Positions 25,834 through 34,757 of a stretch of DNA of 64,000 bases are shown here, in pieces. The translations under genes were made by a program, and so were the position numbers. The notes under the pieces were generated by a model. The model saw only the letters and a program-made list of their open reading frames with translations, made no database searches and had not been told where the DNA came from. Numbering within the stretch: position 1 is the first letter of the stretch; the number at the start of each line of letters is the position of its first letter. The stretch is from Hydrogenobacter sp. (GTDB taxonomy: Bacteria > Aquificota > Aquificia > Aquificales > Aquificaceae): the NCBI GenBank assembly GCA_028276405.1, contig JAPYWJ010000005.1, positions 1 through 64,000 of the forward strand, given 5' to 3'.

Positions 25834-26608
25834 CCACGACCTTGTATCCCCATTCTTCTACTGCGTTTTTTAGGTTTTCAAGGGGTACATCTTTGTAGGT
25901 GACCACTTCAGCTTCGCCTTTTTCAAGGCTAACCTTAGCGTCTTCTACACCTTCCACCGACAGAAGGGCTTTTCTCACTGTGCTTGCGCAGTGTTCACAA
26001 ATCATTCCGCTCACTTTCAACTTTATCTTGCTCATGATCTTTAATATAGTTTGTAGGTCTTCCTTTGTGTTCATGTTTATAAAGGATTGAAGTTCAGGGT
26101 CAAACTGCAAAACCTCTCCTTCTGTTATGCAGTGATAGCCTACTTTTTTGATGAATTCTATCACCTTTTTATTTCCTGTTTGGATGTACACCTCAAGGTC
26201 TTTCAAAACACTACGAGCATACACGCCAAAAAGGGGGTAGAGTTTTCCTTTTACGCAGTATACGGTGATGGGTTCTCTGTAGTTATCAAGAAGATGTCTT
26301 ACAACGGGTGGCTTTATCAAGGGCATGTCAGCACCTACCACGAGAATCCTGTCAGTTTTAGCACTTCTCAGAGCAGTATATATGCCGATCAGAGCACCTT
26401 GTTCTGCAAATGCATCTTTTACAAACTTAACACCTTTTAATGAGAAGTACTTTGAAGGATCTTTTCCCACCAAAAACACCTCATCACATACACATTTTAG
26501 CGCATCAACAACATACTCTACGCATCTCTTTCCTTTTATGGGAAATAAGGTTTTGTCTTCACCAAACCTTCTGCTTTCACCACCAACCAACACGAAACAC
26601 TCAATCAT
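25823..26608 (-). CDS. MobA-like molybdenum cofactor nucleotidyltransferase fused to HMA metal-binding domain
   Basis: The protein has 261 residues. Residues 1 to about 185 match MobA: FVLVGGESRRFGEDKTLFPIKG nucleotide-binding loop (first 20 residues) and VVGADMPLI metal-binding motif; MobA attaches GMP to molybdopterin. Residues 193-261 form a heavy-metal-associated domain with the copper motif GMICEHCAS and KVSLEKGEAEVV. No stop separates them and there is no good ribosome binding site before the internal MSKIK methionine, so this is probably one fused protein. An HMA tail on MobA could deliver or sense copper during cofactor insertion; that is inference. Start taken at MIECF, where MobA proteins begin; another ATG is 15 bases upstream. 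Confidence 0.8.
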   Translation of the reverse strand: MIECFVLVGGESRRFGEDKTLFPIKGKRCVEYVVDALKCVCDEVFLVGKDPSKYFSLKGVKFVKDAFAEQGALIGIYTALRSAKTDRILVVGADMPLIKPPVVRHLLDNYREPITVYCVKGKLYPLFGVYARSVLKDLEVYIQTGNKKVIEFIKKVGYHCITEGEVLQFDPELQSFINMNTKEDLQTILKIMSKIKLKVSGMICEHCASTVRKALLSVEGVEDAKVSLEKGEAEVVTYKDVPLENLKNAVEEWGYKVVGEV

Positions 26609-27506
26609 GCTTTTTCTTAACAAGAGACGCCAGTATAGAAAGGAGTATGGAGCTTACTATAAGCAGAAGGGATACAAAAACGGGTATGTGGTAGAAATCC
26701 GATATTAACATCTTTACACCGATAAATCCCAGTATAAAAGCAAGTCCATAGTGTAGATAGTGAAAGAGGCTTAGGACTGCAGACGCAGCAAAGTACAGAG
26801 ACCTAAGACCCAATATGGCAAAGATGTTGGAAGTGTAAACCACAAAGGGATCTTTGGAGATGGAGAGTATAGCAGGTACAGAGTCAATAGCAAACATTAC
26901 ATCTGAACTTTCCACAAAGAGCAATGCCAAAAACATGGGTGTGGCGTATATTTTTCTATCTTCCTTGATAAAAAAGCTTCCCCCTTGAAGGTCTGGTCGC
27001 ATGGGTAGAAGCCTTTTGGCTATTTTGTAAACTAAGGTGTCCTCTGGGTTAAACGCTTTGTCTTCGGTGGATAGAAGCTTTACTGCAGATACTATAAGAA
27101 TAAGTCCGAATATGTAGGTTATCCAATCAAAGCGCTCTACCAACTTTATTCCCGCAAATATGAATATGGCTCGCATAATTATAGCTCCGAAAACTCCCCA
27201 AAAAAGCACCTTATGTCTGTATTTTTCCGGGATCTGAAAGTAGGAAAAGATTAGGATAAAAACAAAGATGTTATCCAAACTGAGAGCTTTTTCTAAGAGA
27301 TAGCCTGTAATGTATTCCGTGAGAGCTTTCTCTCCCTTTGCGTACCATACATAAACACCAAACCCTAAACCTATAATTACCCAAAAGGCAGAAAAAAGTA
27401 GGGATTCCTTTACGGATACCTTGTGAGGCTTTCTGTGAAATACAAAAAGATCAAGGAAAAGGGCAAGAAAAACTAAAGAACCAAAGATTAGCCACTGGAT
27501 CTCCAT
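26601..27506 (-). CDS. TerC/Alx-family membrane protein (probable manganese exporter)
   Basis: The protein has 301 residues with about nine membrane helices. The acidic membrane motifs of the family are present: SLDNIFVFILIFSYFQIP and FVESSDVMFAIDSVPAIL. Alx/MntP-like TerC proteins export Mn2+ and are often controlled by pH- or Mn-sensing riboswitches in other bacteria; none is seen upstream here, where only 11 bases separate it from the PGI/PMI gene. It overlaps the start of MobA-HMA, so the operon groups metal-related functions. Confidence 0.9.
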   Translation of the reverse strand: MEIQWLIFGSLVFLALFLDLFVFHRKPHKVSVKESLLFSAFWVIIGLGFGVYVWYAKGEKALTEYITGYLLEKALSLDNIFVFILIFSYFQIPEKYRHKVLFWGVFGAIIMRAIFIFAGIKLVERFDWITYIFGLILIVSAVKLLSTEDKAFNPEDTLVYKIAKRLLPMRPDLQGGSFFIKEDRKIYATPMFLALLFVESSDVMFAIDSVPAILSISKDPFVVYTSNIFAILGLRSLYFAASAVLSLFHYLHYGLAFILGFIGVKMLISDFYHIPVFVSLLLIVSSILLSILASLVKKKHD

Positions 27507-27517
27507 AATGCAAAGAA

Positions 27518-28471
27518 TTATACACTCAGCTTGTTTTTAATAATGTCTATGGTTTTTACTGGCAGTGGGTCGTACTTATAAAGCTCTGAAAGGTACAGAC
27601 TCACCCAATCCCCAAGATGTACAAGGTATAAAATCCTCTGCAGGAAACTCTCACCCTCTGCCTTTATGACTCTGGGCGCAACTCCAAAATCTCTTAGAAG
27701 TTCTTCCGTTATTTGAACCCTCTTTATAACTCTTGGGTGGTCTTCTGGGTCAAACATTAACAGAAAACTGCACACATTTCTGGTTATGGGGTTATCAAGT
27801 CCTACTACCTCGTTGTGATGTAGCTCTGGAAGAACTGCAGTGTAGCAAAGGGTCTTTGCATTTTCGTTTATCTGAGTCTTCCACCTGAAAGCTACTGATT
27901 CAAGCAACTGCGTGGCATAAACTACGGGTATATATCCTTCAAAATAATGTGCTATCTTCTTTGCTTCCTCCTTTATAGCTTCTTTTTTTTCTTTCAAAAA
28001 GGAACTACAGCTTTCAAGAGTATTCTTTATACCCAAAAGGGAAAGCACTAAGGACAACATGTGACCTAAAGCGTATCTAGGAGGGTAGCCTTCGGGCAAA
28101 GAGAAGTGAGGTAGATTTTCTTTTTGAGCAAGCTCAGCAAGTCTTCCACCAGAACTTATGCACACAGGCTTTATGTTTCTTTCTAATGCTGATTGAGCCA
28201 CGCTTAGGGTCTCTTCTGTGTTTCCGCTGTAGCTAATACAGAAAACCAACCAACCTTCTTCTACATAGGGTGGAAGGCTATAACCTCTTAGGGACACTAC
28301 GGGTACATGTATGTTGTGTTTTTCTAGCAATGTTTTTGCCAAGTCTCCCACTATGCCAGAGCCACCCATACCGCTAAAGGCTATGCCTTTATAAATTTCT
28401 ATGTTCAAGCTTTCAATGTTTGCACCTCTTATCTGCATGGGAAACTCTTCAAGCATTACCCAAGGGTTCAT
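27518..28471 (-). CDS. Bifunctional phosphoglucose/phosphomannose isomerase
   Basis: The protein has 317 residues. Two SIS domains include SGMGGSGIVGDLAKTL, the sugar-phosphate loop SYSGNTEETLSVAQ and the catalytic histidine region LPELHHNEVVGLD. This crenarchaeal-type PGI/PMI interconverts glucose-6-P or mannose-6-P with fructose-6-P and is used by Aquifex in place of classical PGI. It overlaps the obg stop by 23 bases. Confidence 0.9.
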   Translation of the reverse strand: MNPWVMLEEFPMQIRGANIESLNIEIYKGIAFSGMGGSGIVGDLAKTLLEKHNIHVPVVSLRGYSLPPYVEEGWLVFCISYSGNTEETLSVAQSALERNIKPVCISSGGRLAELAQKENLPHFSLPEGYPPRYALGHMLSLVLSLLGIKNTLESCSSFLKEKKEAIKEEAKKIAHYFEGYIPVVYATQLLESVAFRWKTQINENAKTLCYTAVLPELHHNEVVGLDNPITRNVCSFLLMFDPEDHPRVIKRVQITEELLRDFGVAPRVIKAEGESFLQRILYLVHLGDWVSLYLSELYKYDPLPVKTIDIIKNKLSV

Positions 28472-29471
28472 CTTTCCCTCCTTTGATTTGTTCTATTATA
28501 ACCTTTTTTAAGGTGTCCATACCTTCACCCGTGATAGAAGATACAGGGATAAACATGTAGCCCATCTTTGCAAATTCTTTTTTGAGCTCATTGAGTATTT
28601 TCCTATCAGAAAGAATGTCTATCTTGGTGCCAACTACTATCTGTTTTTTCCTTAAAAGCTTGGGATTGTATTTTTCCATTTCTGAATTGACTATTTGAAA
28701 GGCTTCCAGAGGTTCTATTTGTCTTTGGTCCGATACATCCAGTAAGTGTAGCAAAAGCTTTGTTCTTTCTATGTGCCTTAGAAACTCAAGTCCCAACCCT
28801 TTCCCTTGGGATGCACCTTCTATAAGACCGGGTATATCTGCCAACGCTATTCTGTTTGTATCTTCAAGCTCCATAACGCCCAACACGGGAGATAGTGTGG
28901 TAAATGGGTAGTCTGCTATCTTGGGTTTTGCTTTGGTTAATTTGGATATGAGTGTAGACTTTCCGGCGTTGGGAAGTCCTATTATGCCTACATCTGCTAT
29001 GAGCTTGAGTTCCAGCAACAGCCATCTTTCTTCTCCCTTTTGCCCTTTCTCTGCATATTTGGGTGCTTGGTTTGTGGGTGTGGCAAAATGCGCGTTGCCT
29101 CTGCCACCCTTTCCCCCTTTTGCTACTACGCACATCTGCCCTTCTTGTGTAAGATCACAGATGACTTGACCGCTTTCTGCATCTATCACAACAGTCCCTA
29201 TGGGAACTTCCAGTGTAAGGTCTTGAGCATCTTTCCCATGCTGGTTTTTTCCCCTTCCCCTTTCCCCATTGGGAGCTCTAAAGTGCCTTTTGTATTTGAA
29301 GTCGTACAGTGTGAGCTTTTTAGATGTAGCCATTAAGATAACATCACCTCCTTTTCCGCCATCACCTCCTGCCGGTCCTCCGTAAGGTTTGTATTTTTCC
29401 CTCAGAAAAGCTACAGCACCGTCACCCCCGTCTCCCGCCTTAACATAGATCTTGACCTTATCCACAAACAT
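28449..29471 (-). CDS. obg: Obg-family GTPase
   Basis: The protein has 340 residues. A glycine-rich Obg fold (GDGGDGAVAFLREKYKPYGG and following repeats) occupies residues 1-155. The G domain has G1 GLPNAGKSTLI near 165, G2/G3 TLSPVLGV...DIPGLIEGAS and G4 GTKIDIL. It lacks the variable C-terminal OCT domain, a common shortening. Obg assists 50S assembly and stress responses. It is divergent from the DNA ligase with 31 bases between. Confidence 0.96.
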   Translation of the reverse strand: MFVDKVKIYVKAGDGGDGAVAFLREKYKPYGGPAGGDGGKGGDVILMATSKKLTLYDFKYKRHFRAPNGERGRGKNQHGKDAQDLTLEVPIGTVVIDAESGQVICDLTQEGQMCVVAKGGKGGRGNAHFATPTNQAPKYAEKGQKGEERWLLLELKLIADVGIIGLPNAGKSTLISKLTKAKPKIADYPFTTLSPVLGVMELEDTNRIALADIPGLIEGASQGKGLGLEFLRHIERTKLLLHLLDVSDQRQIEPLEAFQIVNSEMEKYNPKLLRKKQIVVGTKIDILSDRKILNELKKEFAKMGYMFIPVSSITGEGMDTLKKVIIEQIKGGKDEPLGNA

Positions 29472-29502
29472 GTGCTACGAGATCTAATTATAATGTTTTT
29501 AG

Positions 29503-31221
29503 ATGAAGTTCTTAGAACTTTCTCAGTACTTTCAGATGCTTGAAAATACCACAAGCAGGTTAGAGATGTCTAACATACTGGCGCATATGTTTAGCAAAGC
29601 CACTAACGAAGACATAGACAAGATGGTTTATCTGACGCTTGGTGAGATACTTCCACCCTTCAAAGGTGTTCAAATGGGGGTTTCAGAAAAGTTGATGATA
29701 GAAGCCCTCTCTAAGACATGTGGTGTAAGAGCATCTCAAGTGGAGACTCTCTATAAGTCAAAAGGAGATATGGGGGAGACCGCCTTTGAACTTATAAAGT
29801 GGGAAGGTAAAGGGCTAAGTGTAAAGCAAGTTTATGATGAACTTTTGGACATAGCAACGACCAGAGGCACAAAGGATAAAGTCCTTAGAATAATGAGTCT
29901 TCTGAAAGGTCTTTCAAACCTTGAAGCCAAGTATACTGCGAGGATCATCGTGGGAAGGCTAAGGCTGGGTGTAGGAGATGCTACCCTCATAGAAGCCTTA
30001 GCGGGTCTTATTGGAGGCAAGGACTATAAAGGAGACATAGAAAGGGCATATAACCTCTGCTCTGACCTGGGGCTTGTTGCAAAGATGCTTGCACAAAAAG
30101 GGATAGAGGGTGTCAGAAACTTCAGGGTGCAAGTGGGTTATCCCATCAGAATGGCTTTAGCAGAAAGAGTTGCCAGCGCGGAGGAGATCATAAAGCGTAT
30201 GGGTAAGTGTGCAGTAGAAGCTAAATATGATGGTTTTAGACTTCAAGTGCATAAAAAAGGTAAAGACATAGAGATATACTCAAGGAACTTAGAAAGAATG
30301 ACGGAAATGTTCCCAGACCTTAAACAGGCTATATGGGAAAACATAAAGCAAGACGAGGTGATAATAGAAGGAGAAGCTATAACTTACAACGAAGAGACAG
30401 GTGAGTTCTATCCCTTTCAGGTTACTATACAAAGAAAAAGGAAGCACGACGTTTATGAGTACGCAAAGGAGTTTCCCCTCAAGCTCTTTACTTTTGACCT
30501 GCTTTACATAGAGGGTGAAGACTACACACAAAAGCCTTTCATAGAGCGTAGGAAAAAGCTAGAAGAAATACTATCTGAAAATTCTGTCCTTTTTAAGTCA
30601 GAAATGTTCATAACGGACAGTGCCAAAGAGATAGAGAGATTTTTTGAGGATGTTGTGGCAAGAGGCTTGGAAGGAATAATGGCAAAAAGACTTGATGCGC
30701 CTTACACTGCCGGTTCAAGGAACTTTAATTGGATAAAGCTAAAGCGAAGCTACAGGGGCTCTTTGGCGGATACCATAGATGTGGTTATAGTGGGCTACTT
30801 TTACGGAAAAGGTGCAAGAGCAAAACTCGGCATAGGTGCGTTGCTAACCGCCGTATATGACCCTAAGACAGACACCTTCAAAACCATAAGTAAAGTGGGT
30901 TCAGGTTTTACAGAGGATGAATGGATGAGATTGAAAGCACTACTGGACCAAATAAAACTGCCCCACAGACATGCGAGGGTTGACTCCCTGCTTGACCCCG
31001 ATGTCTGGGTAGAACCTAAGTATGTGATAACTTTGACCGCTGACGAAATAACAAGGTCTCCACTACACACTGCAGGAAGAACTCCAGAAGAACCAGGCTT
31101 TGCCCTAAGGTTTCCAAGAGCGGTGGGTTTTATAAGGACTGACAAAAAACCAGAAGACGCTAACACAGTAGAGGAGATCATGAACCTGTACCATATGCAA
31201 AAGAAAATAAGCGTAGACTAA
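29503..31221 (+). CDS. lig: ATP-dependent DNA ligase, archaeal type
   Basis: The protein has 572 residues. An N-terminal DNA-binding domain is followed by the adenylation domain with the AMP-linked Lys241 in VEAKYDGFRLQ, and an OB domain with KLKRSYR (motif V). This replicative archaeal/eukaryotic-like ligase is known from Aquificales and reflects ancient transfer from archaea; most bacteria rely on NAD-dependent LigA. TATAAT at 29489-29494 stands 8 bases before the ATG, suggesting a leaderless mRNA. The stop codon directly abuts the 3' end of the convergent tRNA gene. Confidence 0.95.
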   Translation: MKFLELSQYFQMLENTTSRLEMSNILAHMFSKATNEDIDKMVYLTLGEILPPFKGVQMGVSEKLMIEALSKTCGVRASQVETLYKSKGDMGETAFELIKWEGKGLSVKQVYDELLDIATTRGTKDKVLRIMSLLKGLSNLEAKYTARIIVGRLRLGVGDATLIEALAGLIGGKDYKGDIERAYNLCSDLGLVAKMLAQKGIEGVRNFRVQVGYPIRMALAERVASAEEIIKRMGKCAVEAKYDGFRLQVHKKGKDIEIYSRNLERMTEMFPDLKQAIWENIKQDEVIIEGEAITYNEETGEFYPFQVTIQRKRKHDVYEYAKEFPLKLFTFDLLYIEGEDYTQKPFIERRKKLEEILSENSVLFKSEMFITDSAKEIERFFEDVVARGLEGIMAKRLDAPYTAGSRNFNWIKLKRSYRGSLADTIDVVIVGYFYGKGARAKLGIGALLTAVYDPKTDTFKTISKVGSGFTEDEWMRLKALLDQIKLPHRHARVDSLLDPDVWVEPKYVITLTADEITRSPLHTAGRTPEEPGFALRFPRAVGFIRTDKKPEDANTVEEIMNLYHMQKKISVD

Positions 31222-31295
31222 TGGCGGTGGGAGGACTCGAACCTCCGACCTGAGACTTATGAGATCTCCGCTCTAACCAGCTGAGCTACACCGCC
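31222..31295 (-). tRNA. tRNA with CAT anticodon (elongator Met or Ile2)
   Basis: A cloverleaf on the minus strand: acceptor GGCGGTG/CACCGCC, D-arm GCTCAGCTGGTTAGAGC, anticodon stem GAGAT/GTCTC with loop CTCATAA, T-arm GGAGG-TTCGAGT-CCTCC, discriminator A. The paired G1-C72 rules out the initiator. Met and lysidine-modified Ile2 cannot be told apart by eye with certainty. A TATAAT lies 10 bases upstream (31306-31311). Confidence 0.93.
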
Positions 31296-31330
31296 TGTTA
31301 AATATATTATAACGCAAATTTTTAAATCCT

Positions 31331-31612
31331 ATGGCTAAGTTTGGACAGAACGAGTGTAGCCTTTGTAAATGCATTGAGCCACCCCCCATAAAGCAATGTA
31401 ATCTACCATGCAGTAGGGAGAACTATGATAAACGAAAAGGAAGCTTCTGTAGTTTAGGCTGCGCCCTTTCTTCTTTGGTTTCAGTGATGCAATACTTAGG
31501 TTGTAATGTGGATCCGTGTGTTGTAAATAGATGTAATGAATGCTTTGATAATAATGGTAATACGTCGGGTGAGAAATTCAGAAAAGCTGACATCTCAATC
31601 TCACTCTCATAA
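31331..31612 (+). CDS. Cysteine-rich hypothetical protein, possibly truncated
   Basis: The 93 residues include 11 cysteines. The centre (SFCSLGCALSSLVSVMQYLG) resembles the catalytic-Cys helix of C39-like peptidases (GCALTSxxMVLxYxG), and the following DPCVVN also fits, but the His and Asp parts of that domain are absent. Thus it could be a 5' fragment of a C39-like protein. It starts 35 bases after the tRNA gene on the opposite strand and has no strong ribosome binding site. The following sequence looks decayed. Real expression is uncertain. Confidence 0.4.
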   Translation: MAKFGQNECSLCKCIEPPPIKQCNLPCSRENYDKRKGSFCSLGCALSSLVSVMQYLGCNVDPCVVNRCNECFDNNGNTSGEKFRKADISISLS

Positions 31613-31851
31613 TGTCCTCCAGTTTCCACTGCAGTTATTATCCTTCGTCCATTCTCATCTACCACCATTATTACTTCAAGTCTAACATGAGCTTGAACAG
31701 TTCTTAAAGGAAGTGTCTAACTAAAGTGTAAAGCTTTTTTAGGAGCAATTTACTTTTCCGCACAAAATCTAAAATTATCTCTCGCCCACCCCATTGTGTA
31801 ATATGATATAAATCATGCTTAAGGGAGCGTAAAACAGAGCATAATAGTAGT
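31613..31851. other. Intergenic stretch with possible gene debris
   Basis: No intact gene is visible. On the minus strand, 31600-31710 reads as a protein-like fragment (VIMVVDENGRRIITAVETGG) with no start, which may be the remains of a gene that once faced the Cys-rich ORF. The rest is AT-rich and contains a palindrome at 31803-31816. Confidence 0.4.
31803..31816. promoter_or_regulatory. FNR/CRP-like palindrome
   Basis: ATGAT-ATAA-ATCAT differs from the FNR consensus TTGAT-N4-ATCAA only at the outer bases. It lies 36 bases before the periplasmic protein gene at 31852 and could bind a CRP/FNR-family regulator. Chance occurrence is possible. Confidence 0.3.
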
Positions 31852-32223
31852 GTGGGCTTTTTACTGTTGGTTCTTTCTGTGATGGGTTTTTCTTTGGCAG
31901 ATGAGGTGGAAAGCATAATGAAGAAGGATGTTTTTCCAAGCCTTTCAAAAAGCACAAAAGGACAGCAGAAAGAGATTGTAGGCTATGTGAAGGTGGGACA
32001 TAAAGGTTATGTGTTTTACGAAGATGGTGGGAAGCTAAAGCGAGAACCTTTTCACAACATATTAAATATAAAAAGAGGCAAGATGTACATAAGAGAAGAT
32101 AGAAAAGTTAAAGTAGAAGAGTTTAAGTTTGCCAGAAGGTCAAGCACCGATAAGCCACAGCCACAGATACCTAAAAACATCCCACCTTTGAAGGAACTGC
32201 TTGAAGGAAACCAAAACAAGTGA
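31852..32223 (+). CDS. Hypothetical periplasmic protein
   Basis: The protein has 123 residues. It starts with GTG, though the start is uncertain because no ribosome binding site is obvious. A hydrophobic signal ([16 protein letters not shown]) suggests export with cleavage near Ala16. The mature part is basic and short, with a small beta-rich segment ([19 protein letters not shown]) and a proline-rich tail. I do not recognise the family. Its stop overlaps the start of endonuclease V, so the two are probably co-transcribed. Confidence 0.6.
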   Translation: MGFLLLVLSVMGFSLADEVESIMKKDVFPSLSKSTKGQQKEIVGYVKVGHKGYVFYEDGGKLKREPFHNILNIKRGKMYIREDRKVKVEEFKFARRSSTDKPQPQIPKNIPPLKELLEGNQNK

Positions 32224-32876
32224 TGGACCTTGATGAGTTAAAGAGGATACAGCAAGAGTGTGCAAAAAAGGTATTACAGAAAGATGATTTTCAGGAAATC
32301 CGCACAGTAGGAGGCATAGACCTTACCTTTCAAGATATAAGGAATAACCCTACAAAAGCTTGGGCCAGTTTGGTTGTTATAGACATAAACACACTAAAAC
32401 CCATTTATGAAGATGTGGTTGAGGGTATAGTGGATTTCCCTTACATACCTACCTTTTTAGCTTTTAGAGAGCTTCCTCTGATGCTGAGCTTACACCAAAG
32501 GGTAAAAAAGAAACCCGATGTCTACTTTATAGATGGACAAGGTGTAGCTCATCCAAGAGGATGTGGTATAGCTTCACACTTTGGGGTGATTACACAGAGT
32601 GTAAGCGTTGGTGTTGCAAAGACTAAGCTTTTTGGTTACTACAAGGAGCCAGACACAAAAAGGGGGAGTTGGTCTTACTTAACATACAGAGGAAACATTT
32701 TGGGGGCGGTCCTCAGGACAAGAGATAACACAGAACCCATTTATGTGTCTGTAGGACATAGAATAAGCCTAAAGACCACCATTGAGCTTGTACTTAAAAC
32801 CTGCCTTTACCGAATACCAGAGCCCACAAGGCTCGCTCACAATCTTTTGCAAAAAGTCAGAAAAAAAATTTCCTAA
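32223..32876 (+). CDS. nfi: Endonuclease V
   Basis: The protein has 217 residues. It cleaves DNA next to deaminated adenine (inosine). The catalytic aspartate is in GGIDLTF (about 32-38), a second acidic site is in [19 protein letters not shown], and [16 protein letters not shown] is typical of the family. Heat speeds base deamination, which makes the enzyme useful in a thermophile. The start is ATG 32223 or the GTG one codon earlier. It meets gpsA tail to tail with a 4-base overlap. Confidence 0.93.
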   Translation: MDLDELKRIQQECAKKVLQKDDFQEIRTVGGIDLTFQDIRNNPTKAWASLVVIDINTLKPIYEDVVEGIVDFPYIPTFLAFRELPLMLSLHQRVKKKPDVYFIDGQGVAHPRGCGIASHFGVITQSVSVGVAKTKLFGYYKEPDTKRGSWSYLTYRGNILGAVLRTRDNTEPIYVSVGHRISLKTTIELVLKTCLYRIPEPTRLAHNLLQKVRKKIS

Positions 32877-33853
32877 AGGTTTTCAAACTCCTCTTTTGGC
32901 GGTCTCAAAAGGAGGGATCTTACTACCTTATGAAGGTCTTGACCCTCAACCACCAATTGGTATACCGCTGAACATATGGGAGTGTATACACCCAACTCTT
33001 CTGACAGTTTTTTTACGGCTTTTACAGTATCTGCACCTTCTACCACCTGTCCTATTTGCATAAAAGCGTCTTGAGGTTTTACGCCTTTACCCATCAAAAA
33101 GCCAAAGGTTCTGTTTCTCGATTGGCTTGAACTTGCTGTGAGGAAAAGGTCTCCCATACCAGAAAGCCCGTAGAAAGTCTCCCTTTTTGCTCCTAAGCTT
33201 ATGCCTATTCTTACCATCTCCGCAAGACCTCTCGTCATAAGTGCCGCCCTTGCGTTCTCACCATAACCTAATCCGTCAGATATACCGCACGCTATGGCAA
33301 TTACATTTTTTAGTGCTCCACCCAGCTCTACACCTATAAGGTCTGTAGAAAGATAAACCCTGAAGTTCTCAGAAAAGAAAAGGTCTCTTACTTCCTTCAT
33401 CTGTTTTCCATACTCTCCTGCCAGCACCAAAGCTGTGGGCAGACCTTTTGACACCTCTGACGCAAAGGAAGGTCCAGAAAGAGAAAATACCGTAGCAGAA
33501 CCGTGAACTTCTTTAACTATTTGGGACACTCTTTTGTAAGTGTCTATTTCCAACCCCTTTGATGCGGATATAACCACCTTTTTAGAAAGGTCCATACTCT
33601 TGATGACTTCTCTGATGGCTTGTACAGGCAGAGCTATTACCAAATAATCTGAATAGCTTTCTGCATCTTTTAGATGCTGTGTAGCTGATACATTGCTGAG
33701 TGTTATATTCTGCATGTAAGGATGTTTGCCTTCGTTGATCTTTCTTACTACATCCTGATTTCTTTCGTAAACCAAAACTTCATGACCTAACCTTCCTAAA
33801 TGCGTAGCAAGTGCAGTTCCCCACCTACCACCACCAAGCACAGAGACTTTCAT
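32873..33853 (-). CDS. gpsA: NAD(P)-dependent glycerol-3-phosphate dehydrogenase
   Basis: The protein has 326 residues. It reduces dihydroxyacetone phosphate to sn-glycerol-3-phosphate for lipid synthesis. The dinucleotide loop [13 protein letters not shown] is at the N-terminus; SGPSFASEV, the catalytic lysine in [14 protein letters not shown], and [11 protein letters not shown] are conserved family motifs. It is divergent from the HepT-like gene with 24 bases between starts. Confidence 0.95.
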   Translation of the reverse strand: MKVSVLGGGRWGTALATHLGRLGHEVLVYERNQDVVRKINEGKHPYMQNITLSNVSATQHLKDAESYSDYLVIALPVQAIREVIKSMDLSKKVVISASKGLEIDTYKRVSQIVKEVHGSATVFSLSGPSFASEVSKGLPTALVLAGEYGKQMKEVRDLFFSENFRVYLSTDLIGVELGGALKNVIAIACGISDGLGYGENARAALMTRGLAEMVRIGISLGAKRETFYGLSGMGDLFLTASSSQSRNRTFGFLMGKGVKPQDAFMQIGQVVEGADTVKAVKKLSEELGVYTPICSAVYQLVVEGQDLHKVVRSLLLRPPKEEFENL

Positions 33854-33877
33854 AGAACTTAGCGTATATTATAAATC

Positions 33878-34753
33878 ATGAAAAAGAGCCCTAAAATAAG
33901 CCTCATATTAGAGAGTTTTCAAAACCTTGAAAAAGCCTATGTGGACCTTAAAAAGAATCTTTCCATTCCAAAGGAAGAGTTTGTAAGCAATAAGCTAGTC
34001 CTTGACAAAGTGCGCGTGGACTTTAACTTAGCCTTCGAGAGTTGTATGCGGCCCTGCAGACACCTCTCTACCCTCTATGGGCTTAAAACTACATCTAAAG
34101 ACTGCCTTGTTAAGTTGTCTCAGCACATAGGTATGCAGGACATACAGGCACTCCAGAGGTTTACCGAGTTTTACTTTAAGTATAGGGATCTCAAAGACGC
34201 CATATTACCAGAAGAACTTTACGACTTTCTAAAGGAAAACCTCGTTGTGTTTAAAAATTACGCTCAGGCTGTGGTAGACCACATAAAAAAAACTACGGGT
34301 AACTATCTTCTTATAGATTTTGACCTCCTTAACGAAAAGGCAAAGCATATAAAGGACTCTGTAAAAAAGATAGAATTTGTCTTATCTCAGGGTATACAGG
34401 AATTTAGGGAAAAACCCATGTATTACGATAGAGTCAAGTATTTTTATCAGGTTGCTTACGATAGCCTCTTTGACATATGTAAGCATCTTGCTCCTAAGTT
34501 TGGTGTGAAAAAGTTTGGAGATGACTGCCTTTCTAAACTTGTGCAGGTAGATGTGATACCTCAGGAGTATTATACGGATGTGTTCAAGATGACACAACTC
34601 AAAAATAAGCTCATAAGCACTTGGGAAGTATCTCCCGATGAACTTTATGCATCTCTTTTTGAACTAAAAGACAAGTTTGAACCCGTCATGAAAGAAATAG
34701 CGAAAAGCCTAAAGAAGTTGCTTGAAGAAAAATCAAAGAGCCTGGTAAAATAA
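33878..34753 (+). CDS. Tandem HepT-like (DUF86) protein lacking the RNase motif
   Basis: The protein has 291 residues made of two similar all-alpha domains, about 8-125 and 140-270. Each has the HepT order: 'ILESFQNLEKAYVDL' / 'KDSVKKIEFVLSQ', then RVDFNLAFESCMRPCRHLST / KYFYQVAYDSLFDICKHLA, then a G-L-K-x6-C-L segment, then an ELY end. HepT toxins pair with MntA nucleotidyltransferase antitoxins and use an R-x4-6-H-x-Y RNase motif; here the corresponding sites read KYRDLKDAI and LKNKLISTW with no histidine, and no MntA gene is adjacent. So this is likely an inactive, duplicated relative with another role. A TATTATA box just before the ATG suggests a leaderless mRNA. Confidence 0.7.
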   Translation: MKKSPKISLILESFQNLEKAYVDLKKNLSIPKEEFVSNKLVLDKVRVDFNLAFESCMRPCRHLSTLYGLKTTSKDCLVKLSQHIGMQDIQALQRFTEFYFKYRDLKDAILPEELYDFLKENLVVFKNYAQAVVDHIKKTTGNYLLIDFDLLNEKAKHIKDSVKKIEFVLSQGIQEFREKPMYYDRVKYFYQVAYDSLFDICKHLAPKFGVKKFGDDCLSKLVQVDVIPQEYYTDVFKMTQLKNKLISTWEVSPDELYASLFELKDKFEPVMKEIAKSLKKLLEEKSKSLVK

Positions 34754-34757
34754 CATT

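Noticed and set aside
25823-26035. Separate CopZ-like gene starting at the internal MSKIK methionine
   Set aside because: The frame continues from mobA without a stop, and the bases before this methionine form no good ribosome binding site; internal initiation cannot be fully excluded.
31423-31668. Minus-strand 81-codon frame opposite the Cys-rich ORF as a complete gene
   Set aside because: Its first third looks like a protein fragment, but the rest is antisense of the Cys-rich frame, and it lacks a ribosome binding site and a recognisable start.
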